DNA from: Candidatus Neoflavobacterium equi
Lineage (GTDB): Bacteria; Bacteroidota; Bacteroidia; Flavobacteriales; Flavobacteriaceae
Length of the DNA stretch: 5,404 bases
NCBI GenBank assembly: GCA_018065745.1
Contig: JAGHSS010000188.1
Coordinates: 1 to 5,404, forward strand
Direction of reading: 5' to 3'
Below are positions 1-5,404 of this stretch, one piece after another (within the stretch, counting starts at the first letter, position 1; each line of letters starts with the position of its first letter). A program made the position numbers and the translations under genes. Under the pieces are notes generated by a model. The model ran no database searches, was not told the origin of the DNA, and was given only the letters and a program-made list of their open reading frames with translations.

Positions 1-49
1 ATACAGAAATATATCATAAAATAATAAAATTAATTATGCTCTGAATTTG

Positions 50-57
50 TATTTTTG
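50..57 (+). promoter_or_regulatory. Candidate Bacteroidota -7 promoter box for the CapK-like gene
   Basis: The bases TATTTTTG match the Bacteroidota primary sigma factor -7 consensus TAnnTTTG exactly. The box lies 17 bases before the ATG at 75, which would give a very short leader of roughly a dozen bases. No TTTG or TTG element is visible at the expected distance upstream (around 27-33), where the sequence is plain A/T-rich, so the match is only half a promoter and could be chance in AT-rich DNA. In its favour, it sits directly before the only plus-strand gene, which needs its own promoter. Confidence 0.35.
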
Positions 58-74
58 TATAAAACATTCAAAAT

Positions 75-1418
75 ATGATCAACCTTTTTAATCTTTCACT
101 GCGTTTAAACGGCTTTCCAATTGAAAAAGCCACAAACGAATATCAAAAAATTAAAGAAGTTGAGGCAAAAGATTTTGAAGCTTACAACCAAAAAAGAAAA
201 CAGGAAATACTCCATTTTCACTTGGAGCACAATTCTTTTTATCGCGCCAAGACAGCCGGAATGAATCTTGACTCCTGGGAGGATCTTCCCGTTTTGACCA
301 AGAAAGACTTACAGATACCTTTAGAGCAAAGAATATCTAATGGCTATAACATAAAAGACTTGTTTGTCAACAAGACATCAGGCTCAAGCGGTGATCCCTT
401 TATTTTTTGCAAAGACAAACAGGCACATGCCCTGACCTGGGCATCCATTATTGATAAATTCAGTTGGTATGACATCAACTTTAACCATTCATATCAAGCC
501 AGATTCTACGGCATTCCCCTTGATAAATTTGGATATTACAAAGAGCGCGTTAAAGATTTGCTTTCCAGAAGATACCGCTTTCCCATATTCAATTTAGACG
601 ATGCCTATTTGAACGAAATCACCTCCGTTTTTAAAAATAAAAAATTTGATTACATCAATGGATATACGTCATCCTTAGTCTTGTATGCAAAATTCCTTCA
701 AAAAAAGGGATGGTGCCTTAAAGACCTGTGTCCAACACTTAAAGTTGTCATGGTTACCTCAGAAATGCTTTTTGAGGAGGATAAAAAAATCATGGAAGAA
801 TTTTTTGGCGTGCCCATAGTGAATGAATACGGGGCATCAGAATTGGATTTGATCGCTTTCCAAACACCAGATGGCCTGTGGAAAGTAAATACAGAAACAC
901 TTTTTGTTGAAATCTTAGATGAAAACAACCGTCCAGTACCTCACGGTAAAGAGGGGAAAATTGTAATTACCTCATTGTACAACAAAGCACATCCATTCAT
1001 CAGATATGAAATTGGTGACATTGGATCTTTGACAGCAGACAGTACCCCAAGTCTGCCAATATTAAAAAAATTAGTAGGTAGAACCAGTGATGTAGCGCTG
1101 TTGCCAAGTGGAAAAACCATTCCGGGTTTAACCTTTTATTACGTGACTAAATCAGTCATCAAAGACGACGGAAATGTCAAGGAATTTGTGGTCAAACAAA
1201 CACAACCTGATACCTTTCAGATTCATTATGTTGCAGATGTTGAACTGAGCAATGCAGATAAAGCGGAAATTATTAAAGCTGGAGAAGTTTATCTTGAAAA
1301 AGGATTGGTATATCAATTCCAGAGACATCATGTCTTGGAACGCAGTAAAAGCGGTAAATTAAAGCAATTTCAATCACTTGTACCCAAACAAGAGGCTATT
1401 GGCGTCTCAAAAGACTAA
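75..1418 (+). CDS. CapK / phenylacetate-CoA ligase-like adenylate-forming enzyme
   Basis: This 447-residue protein belongs to the ANL (acyl/aryl-CoA ligase) superfamily, CapK/PaaK-like branch, and has the usual full length. Visible motifs in order: the ATP phosphate-binding loop TSGSSGDP at 101-108; YGASE at 252-256, adenine/acyl-site motif; RYEIGD around 310-315 with the ribose-binding Asp; VGR at 334-336; and a C-terminal SGK at 426-428 with the candidate catalytic Lys428. No signal peptide or membrane segment is seen, so it is probably cytoplasmic. Family members activate a carboxylate as acyl-AMP and usually pass it to CoA. CapK-like members recur in polysaccharide loci, where their substrates are mostly undefined. 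ATG 75 is the first start after the in-frame TAA at 60-62; its leader is A-rich with no Shine-Dalgarno. The gene stands opposite to its neighbours and its stop overlaps that of the GT2 gene. A role in acylating or amidating the polymer is inference. Confidence 0.85.
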   Translation: MINLFNLSLRLNGFPIEKATNEYQKIKEVEAKDFEAYNQKRKQEILHFHLEHNSFYRAKTAGMNLDSWEDLPVLTKKDLQIPLEQRISNGYNIKDLFVNKTSGSSGDPFIFCKDKQAHALTWASIIDKFSWYDINFNHSYQARFYGIPLDKFGYYKERVKDLLSRRYRFPIFNLDDAYLNEITSVFKNKKFDYINGYTSSLVLYAKFLQKKGWCLKDLCPTLKVVMVTSEMLFEEDKKIMEEFFGVPIVNEYGASELDLIAFQTPDGLWKVNTETLFVEILDENNRPVPHGKEGKIVITSLYNKAHPFIRYEIGDIGSLTADSTPSLPILKKLVGRTSDVALLPSGKTIPGLTFYYVTKSVIKDDGNVKEFVVKQTQPDTFQIHYVADVELSNADKAEIIKAGEVYLEKGLVYQFQRHHVLERSKSGKLKQFQSLVPKQEAIGVSKD

Positions 1419-2170
1419 TCCTTGTATTTTTTATACCCCAAATACATCCAATTTAACATATAATAAGCGGATGCGAAATAATTCAATTTTTCAACCTTGG
1501 TATAGAATTCCCATTGGTATTTAATCAGGGCTTTTTTATCTCTTGAAAGGGAGTTTTCTCTGATTCTGTAAATTGCCATAGGCGTCTCAATACCAACAGC
1601 AAAAGGGATTTCTTTTAGGTAACTCAACCAAAGTCCCATATCCTGCCTTTTTCTAATTTTGGGCATGAATTTTTTCCCAAGTTTCCCCACGTCTAAAAAG
1701 GCCGTAAGACAACTTATGGAGTTGGTTTTTAAAATATCGTGGTAGGTAACTTTTTTAGGAACGATAAAATCAGAATATATAAAATTCAAATGTTCATCAC
1801 TGCGTCTGTATGAAGAAAACACAAAAGGTGCTTGTTGTTCCAAGCACTTTTTTATACTGTTTTCAATAAAATTGGGAAACCACAAATCATCAGCGTCAAT
1901 AAAGGTTAGGTATTGACCATTTGCAGCAGCAATTCCCAAATTTCTAGCCACACCCGCACCACTATTCACCTCTGTGGAAAACACCTTAATTCTAGCGTCT
2001 GATGCAGCCAGCGCATTGATCAATTCTAAAGTATTGTCTGCAGAACAATCATCAATGAGAAGCAGCTCCCATTGATTGTATGTTTGCTGTTGAATAGAAG
2101 AAATAGTTTCTCTTATAAATTCAACAGAATTATATGTTGGAGTGACAATAGAAACCAATCCTTCTTTCAT
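1415..2170 (-). CDS. GT2 family glycosyltransferase (TuaG/WfgS-like)
   Basis: This 251-residue GT-A fold glycosyltransferase would transfer a sugar from a nucleotide donor to a growing lipid-linked glycan on the inner face of the membrane. The family signature is clear: VTPTYNS at 9-15, the nucleotide-binding DDCSADNT at 40-47, NSGAGVARN at 69-77, and the metal-binding DADD at 92-95. RKRQDMGLWL at about 173-182 carries the likely catalytic base Asp176. The aromatic C-terminal tail (about 229-250) has no clear membrane span but could lie against the membrane. The overall look is that of short TuaG-type enzymes; donor and acceptor cannot be read from sequence. It is the last gene of the minus-strand unit. 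Its ATG shares one base with the stop of the sugar transferase (TAATG), and AAAGG lies 7 bases before the start, so translation is probably coupled. Its TAG stop overlaps the convergent ligase stop. Confidence 0.9.
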   Translation of the reverse strand: MKEGLVSIVTPTYNSVEFIRETISSIQQQTYNQWELLLIDDCSADNTLELINALAASDARIKVFSTEVNSGAGVARNLGIAAANGQYLTFIDADDLWFPNFIENSIKKCLEQQAPFVFSSYRRSDEHLNFIYSDFIVPKKVTYHDILKTNSISCLTAFLDVGKLGKKFMPKIRKRQDMGLWLSYLKEIPFAVGIETPMAIYRIRENSLSRDKKALIKYQWEFYTKVEKLNYFASAYYMLNWMYLGYKKYKD

Positions 2171-2182
2171 TAGTAAGCCTTT
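2168..2182 (-). promoter_or_regulatory. TAATG stop/start overlap with Shine-Dalgarno-like AAAGG before the GT2 gene
   Basis: On the minus strand the sugar transferase TAA (2172-2170) and the GT2 ATG (2170-2168) share one A. AAAGG at 2182-2178 lies 7 bases upstream of the ATG, inside the end of the upstream coding region. The arrangement fits stop-restart coupling that keeps the two products in step. The AAAGG match stands out because the ATG starts at 75 and 4503 have A-rich leaders with no such motif. Confidence 0.6.
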
Positions 2183-3516
2183 TTTTCACCTTTAACAGCA
2201 TTGTAAACTGTCAAGAAAATGATTTTTATATCTAAGAGTAGCGACCAATTTTCCAAATAGAAAATATCATATCGCACACGGTTTATAATATCTCTTTGTG
2301 TTTCCACCTCACCTCTGTAACCACTCGTTTGTGCCAAACCAGTAATTCCAGGTTTAATAAAGTGACGCACCATGAATTTATCAATGCTTTTAGCATACAT
2401 CTCTGTATGACTGACCATGTGAGGTCTTGGACCAACCACAGACATATCCCCCAAAAACACATTGTAAAATTGTGGCAATTCGTCAATACTTGTTTTGCGG
2501 ATGAATTTACCTATTTCAGTAATTCGAGGATCATTTTTGGATACCTGCTCTAAATCTGCAATTTCATTAATGTGCATTGATCTAAATTTGTAGCACATAA
2601 ACTCTTTGTAGTCCAAACCGTTTCTCTTTTGTTTGAAAAACACAGGACCATTTGATTCTCTTTTAATTAAGAAGGACATGAGCGGTGTTAACCAAGACAA
2701 GACAAAAACAATCACTAGTGATGAAAATAAAATATCAAAAAGTCGCTTCAGTGCAAAGTTTGATCTGCTTTCCAGCGGTATTTGTCTGTAAGCATAAACG
2801 GGAATTACCCCATAATAATCATACTTTTTAGAACGGACTAAAACCTCGTTTTTACTTGGTAAAAATTTTAGTCTGATCAGGTGATTGTCTGTAAAACCAA
2901 TGACGTTTTCAATCACAAATGTTGGCAAAGACTCCAAGGAACAATACAATTCCTCCACATGTTGTGCTTTCAAAGAATGAAGATATCTCATAAGTTCATC
3001 TTTATTAGCAAATCCATCTGTTTTGGAAACTAAATTATAACCGTATTGATCGTTGTCGTTGAAGAAACGAACAAGTTGTTTGGATAAATAATCATTTCCA
3101 ATAATTGCTGTAATTCTCAAGTTCCCCTTGTACACAGAGCGGTATTTTCTCAGCATAAAGAAGACACCAAATTTGAAAATCCCAACAGCTAAAACGCTTA
3201 TGATCGTATATTTTAAAATAGAGAAATTATCAACCTTATGGACAAAAAAACCAAGGTATGCAAAGTTCAAGATAACGAATCCAACGTACAACCTAAAGAT
3301 TTTTGAAATTACATCCGTTATTTTAGTGTATCTGTAAACTTCATAAAATTGCACATAATACGTTATTCCCAACCACACCAACGTAATGAACAAATGATAC
3401 AATCTATCATTCATACCATGAAGTACAAAATTGGCAATAACATTAATCAGTACCAAATCCATCAACATGGTAAACGGCCTGATGTATTTGGAATATCTCC
3501 CTATATTTTTTCTCAA
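2170..3516 (-). CDS. Undecaprenyl-phosphate sugar-1-phosphate transferase (WcaJ-like)
   Basis: This 448-residue membrane enzyme transfers a sugar-1-phosphate from a nucleotide sugar to undecaprenyl phosphate, the first step of repeat-unit assembly. Four hydrophobic segments (about 16-34, 40-56, 74-92, 102-121) are followed by a Rossmann-like domain (about 133-215, starting RITAIIG). A further hydrophobic segment (about 260-284) after KRLFD leads into the catalytic bacterial sugar transferase domain. That domain shows FRSM at 311-314, the catalytic Asp-Glu pair in DELPQ (345-349), VGPRPH at 361-366, and KPGITGLAQ at 388-396. Length and layout match the long PHPT class. The start is TTG at 3516-3514: an in-frame TAA lies just upstream, and the N-terminus GRYSKYIRP resembles Bacteroidota homologues and would be lost with the first internal ATG (residue 17). 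It begins 3 bases after the decarboxylase stop, so translation is likely coupled. The sugar is probably glucose or galactose, but this is not determined. Confidence 0.92.
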   Translation of the reverse strand: MRKNIGRYSKYIRPFTMLMDLVLINVIANFVLHGMNDRLYHLFITLVWLGITYYVQFYEVYRYTKITDVISKIFRLYVGFVILNFAYLGFFVHKVDNFSILKYTIISVLAVGIFKFGVFFMLRKYRSVYKGNLRITAIIGNDYLSKQLVRFFNDNDQYGYNLVSKTDGFANKDELMRYLHSLKAQHVEELYCSLESLPTFVIENVIGFTDNHLIRLKFLPSKNEVLVRSKKYDYYGVIPVYAYRQIPLESRSNFALKRLFDILFSSLVIVFVLSWLTPLMSFLIKRESNGPVFFKQKRNGLDYKEFMCYKFRSMHINEIADLEQVSKNDPRITEIGKFIRKTSIDELPQFYNVFLGDMSVVGPRPHMVSHTEMYAKSIDKFMVRHFIKPGITGLAQTSGYRGEVETQRDIINRVRYDIFYLENWSLLLDIKIIFLTVYNAVKGEKKAY

Positions 3517-3519
3517 AAC

Positions 3520-4503
3520 TTATTTAATATAATTACTAAAATCCTTGTGTTCTTCCTTAGCTAATTCCTCTTTTGACAACGACTTAAAATAGTCATAGGT
3601 CAACTTCATCCCCTCTGCTCTATTAACCTTAGGCTCCCAACCCAATAATGCTTTAGCCCTTGATATATCTGGCTGACGTTGTAATGGATCATTTATTGGT
3701 AATTCCTTATAAACGATGTTTTGATTTGTACCTGTTAGCTTTATGATTTCCTCTGCAAAATCTTTGATGGTGATCTCATCTGGATTTCCAATATTCACAG
3801 GATAAATATAATCACTCAACAACAATCTATATATACCTTCTACCTGATCATCTACATAACAAAAAGATCTTGTTTGTAACCCATTACCAAAAATGGTCAA
3901 ATTTTCACCTCTCAATGCTTGTCCAATAAATGCTGGAATAACGCGTCCATCATTTAAACGCATTCTTGGACCATAGGTATTAAATATTCTTACAATACGG
4001 GTTTCAACACCGTGAAAGGTGTGATACGCCATCGTTATAGACTCTTGAAAACGCTTTGCTTCATCATACACTCCTCTTGGACCAATGGTATTTACATTTC
4101 CATAATAGTCTTCTGTTTGTGGGTGTACTAATGGATCGCCATAAATTTCTGAAGTGGAAGCAATTAATATTCTAGCATTTTTAACCCGTGCCAATCCCAA
4201 TAAGTTATGTGTACCCAAAGAGCCCACCTTTAAGGTTTGAATGGGAATTTTTAAATAATCAATCGGACTTGCAGGAGATGCAAAATGAAGAATATAATCT
4301 AAATTACCAGGCACGTGTACAAACTTAGTTACATCGTGGTGGTAAAATTCAAAATATTCATTTTTGAAAAGATGTTCAATATTTTTTAGGTCACCTGTTA
4401 TAAGATTATCCATCCCAATAACATAATAACCTTCTGCAATGAATTTGTCACATAGGTGAGATCCCAAAAATCCTGCAGCACCAGTTATTAAAATTCTAAT
4501 CAT
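3520..4503 (-). CDS. uxs: UDP-glucuronate decarboxylase (UDP-xylose synthase)
   Basis: This 327-residue extended-SDR enzyme of normal length should convert UDP-glucuronate to UDP-xylose in the cytoplasm with bound NAD. The N-terminal NAD-binding loop TGAAGFLG spans 7-14, followed by a beta-strand ending MDN (31-33) and then HHDVT at 55-59. ASTSEIYGD (115-123) supplies the active-site Thr117 and Glu119. YDEAK (146-150) holds the catalytic Tyr and Lys, and GPRM (178-181) and TRSFCYVDD (211-219) follow. [10 protein letters not shown] (272-281) contains Arg276, which aligns with the arginine used for decarboxylation in UXS and ArnA. The STSE, YDEAK and RQPDI motifs favour UXS over plain 4-epimerases or dTDP-glucose dehydratases. 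ATG 4503 has an A-rich, Shine-Dalgarno-free leader. It is the first gene of the tightly packed minus-strand unit. No UDP-glucose dehydrogenase is visible to make its substrate, so that gene must lie elsewhere. The symbol is a family name. Confidence 0.9.
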   Translation of the reverse strand: MIRILITGAAGFLGSHLCDKFIAEGYYVIGMDNLITGDLKNIEHLFKNEYFEFYHHDVTKFVHVPGNLDYILHFASPASPIDYLKIPIQTLKVGSLGTHNLLGLARVKNARILIASTSEIYGDPLVHPQTEDYYGNVNTIGPRGVYDEAKRFQESITMAYHTFHGVETRIVRIFNTYGPRMRLNDGRVIPAFIGQALRGENLTIFGNGLQTRSFCYVDDQVEGIYRLLLSDYIYPVNIGNPDEITIKDFAEEIIKLTGTNQNIVYKELPINDPLQRQPDISRAKALLGWEPKVNRAEGMKLTYDYFKSLSKEELAKEEHKDFSNYIK

Positions 4504-4645
4504 AATTTTTATTTGTTAGGTATTCACATGCTTTAAAAAATAATATTTCTTTACACAATTAAATGTAAAAAGCGTTGACTGAACAACGGCCTTTACATTA
4601 ACATTTACAGTATACCCATAAATGATGAAGATCGCAAAAGACTAA
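4504..4645 (-). other. Intergenic gap between the GT26 and UXS genes
   Basis: This 142-base AT-rich stretch is the only sizeable non-coding gap inside the window. It holds the hairpin at 4562-4599 and the A-rich leader of the decarboxylase gene. No small gene is convincing. A promoter for the downstream genes is expected if the hairpin terminates, but no good TTG plus TAnnTTTG pair is visible. The closest is TATTTTTT at 4542-4535, which lacks the final G and has a TTG only 13 bases upstream. Confidence 0.6.
4562..4599 (-). terminator. Probable intrinsic terminator hairpin after the GT26 gene
   Basis: AATGTAAA (4562-4569) is the exact reverse complement of TTTACATT (4592-4599). Inside it, CGTTG (4573-4577) pairs with CAACG (4584-4588) around a six-base loop, and G4572 pairs with C4590 past a bulged G. 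On the minus strand the inner GC-containing stem is followed at once by CTTTTT, the form of a Rho-independent terminator. The complementary A/T arms extend the structure. It starts 46 bases after the GT26 stop, as expected for a terminator. The core stem is only five to six pairs with a bulge, so termination may be partial, leaving some read-through into the decarboxylase gene. Confidence 0.6.
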
Positions 4646-5395
4646 TTATTTGGTAAAATATGCTTTAAACAATAATAATATAAATTTTAGATTCTGAACA
4701 AAATACCTTTTGAACAGACGTCTTGGTTCTTGAATAAGTCTAAAAAACCATTCTAACCCTAGTTTTTGCATAAATAAAGGGGCGCGTTTGACTTTTCCAG
4801 ATACCACATCAAAACTTCCACCAACACCCATTATAAAACCTAATTTAGAAAGTTTCTCTCTGTGTTCATACAGAAATATTTCTTTTTTAGGAGAAGTCAT
4901 TGCAACAAACAAATAGGTGGCACCACTAGCAACAATGTCAGAAACAATTGCTTGCTCATCCTGTTGTTTGAAATAGCCGTTTCTGTAGCCCCCAATGATT
5001 GTATTTCCATATTGAGCTGTAAATTTTTCAACCACTTTTTCAACTACTTCTTCAGTAGCGCCCAAAAGGTATACAGATTCATTTCTCAGGTGGGCATTTG
5101 CAACAAGATTGGTAAAGATATCAATTCCTGCTACGCGTTCTTTTAAAGGATTTCCTAATAATTTTGAGGCCCAGACTACAGCTGCACCATCAGCATTTAT
5201 TAAATCCGCCTCATTAACACTCTTTGCAAGCTCTGGATTGTCTTGCATAGCAACAATTTTTGCTGCATTTACTACCGTGTGGTGAAGAGAGGTCTTTTGG
5301 TCAATACTTTCATTGATAACTTCAAGAGTTTCTGACATGGTCAGATTGTCAACAAAAGTGTTCAAGAGGGAAATTCTATGGTATCCTTTTTTCAA
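4646..5395 (-). CDS. WecG/TagA/CpsF family (GT26) glycosyltransferase
   Basis: This 249-residue protein is a GT26 enzyme. Such enzymes add the second sugar to a polyprenyl-diphosphate-linked first sugar at the inner membrane face (ManNAc or ManNAcA in TagA/WecG, glucose in GumM). Visible blocks are TVVNAAK at 40-46, NADG at 67-70 with Asp69 at the place of the proposed catalytic base, and ERVAGID at 86-92. GGYRNGYF (135-142), SPKKE (168-172) and GVGGSFDVVSG (190-200) follow. The C-terminal block is KRAPLFMQKLGLEWFFRLIQEPRR (about 203-226), then a basic and hydrophobic tail to 249 likely to contact the membrane. SPKKE has Lys171 where the family usually has Gln (PKQE). The start shown is TTG at 5395-5393, but the frame stays open to the edge (three more codons, no stop), so the true start may lie outside. 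The donor sugar is undetermined. A hairpin separates it from the decarboxylase gene. Confidence 0.88.
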   Translation of the reverse strand: MKKGYHRISLLNTFVDNLTMSETLEVINESIDQKTSLHHTVVNAAKIVAMQDNPELAKSVNEADLINADGAAVVWASKLLGNPLKERVAGIDIFTNLVANAHLRNESVYLLGATEEVVEKVVEKFTAQYGNTIIGGYRNGYFKQQDEQAIVSDIVASGATYLFVAMTSPKKEIFLYEHREKLSKLGFIMGVGGSFDVVSGKVKRAPLFMQKLGLEWFFRLIQEPRRLFKRYFVQNLKFILLLFKAYFTK

Positions 5396-5404
5396 AATTA
5401 TATT

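Noticed and set aside
701..707. A second in-phase A AAA AAG heptamer, inside the ligase gene
   Set aside because: A -1 shift here meets a stop within a few codons (GGG ATG GTG CCT TAA), and the reading frame is needed intact beyond it. It reflects Gln-Lys-Lys codons in AT-rich DNA.
1401..1590. The 10-mer GGCGTCTCAA occurs at 1401-1410 and again at 1581-1590
   Set aside because: Both copies lie in coding sequence of different genes, the flanks do not match further, and two copies of a 10-mer give no support for a repeat element.
2296..2553. Open frame of 85 codons on the plus strand, antisense to the sugar transferase
   Set aside because: It lies wholly within a well-supported gene on the other strand, has no recognisable domain, and its composition is that of a reverse-strand shadow.
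4535..4558. Possible promoter for the UXS gene: TTG at 4558-4556 and TATTTTTT at 4542-4535 on the minus strand
   Set aside because: The -7 box lacks its final G and the 13-base spacing is too short for the Bacteroidota consensus. A T-rich leader gives such matches by chance.
4592..4609. Repeated TTTACA words (TTTACATT, CATTTACA) in the intergenic gap, as a possible operator
   Set aside because: The words are short A/T-rich motifs, and the first is already explained as the hairpin arm. Spacing and symmetry do not form a convincing regulator site.
4862..5146. Open frame of 94 codons on the plus strand, antisense to the GT26 gene
   Set aside because: It is fully covered by a conserved gene on the opposite strand. 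The Phe- and Asn-rich translation shows no family motif.

Overview
The window is a dense piece of a cell-surface polysaccharide (capsule, exopolysaccharide or O-antigen type) biosynthesis locus. It probably comes from a member of the Bacteroidota, most likely of Flavobacteriia type. This rests on the AT-rich sequence, A-rich leaders without Shine-Dalgarno sequences before the ATG starts at 75 and 4503, an exact TAnnTTTG-type -7 promoter box, and a sugar transferase whose N-terminus (GRYSKYIRP) resembles Bacteroidota homologues. The species cannot be named from the sequence.

Layout: one plus-strand gene (75-1418) encodes a CapK/phenylacetate-CoA-ligase-like adenylate-forming enzyme. It converges on a minus-strand series that reads from the right edge leftwards: a WecG/TagA/CpsF (GT26) glycosyltransferase (5395-4646, possibly cut by the window edge); a 142-base gap with a hairpin that looks like an intrinsic terminator; a UDP-glucuronate decarboxylase (4503-3520); a WcaJ-type polyprenyl-phosphate sugar-1-phosphate transferase (3516-2170); and a GT2 glycosyltransferase (2170-1415). 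The last three are packed with a 3-base gap and a 1-base TAATG overlap, so they almost certainly form one transcription unit. The ligase and GT2 stop codons overlap by 4 bases.

How the genes could work together (inference): the membrane transferase loads the first sugar phosphate onto undecaprenyl phosphate. The GT26 enzyme adds the second sugar, a pairing that resembles GumD plus GumM in xanthan synthesis. The GT2 enzyme adds a later sugar. The decarboxylase supplies UDP-xylose, which suggests a xylose-containing repeat unit. The CapK-like ligase may activate a carboxylate that decorates the polymer, but its substrate is unknown. No flippase, polymerase, export protein or UDP-glucose dehydrogenase is present, so the locus must continue outside the window.

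I see no RNA gene, CRISPR array, insertion sequence or phage feature. All recognisable genes belong to known families, and there is no clear sign of a wholly new system. The most unusual local signal is an in-phase A AAA AAG heptamer just before the sugar transferase stop, in the correct frame relation to fuse that protein to the downstream glycosyltransferase by -1 slippage.
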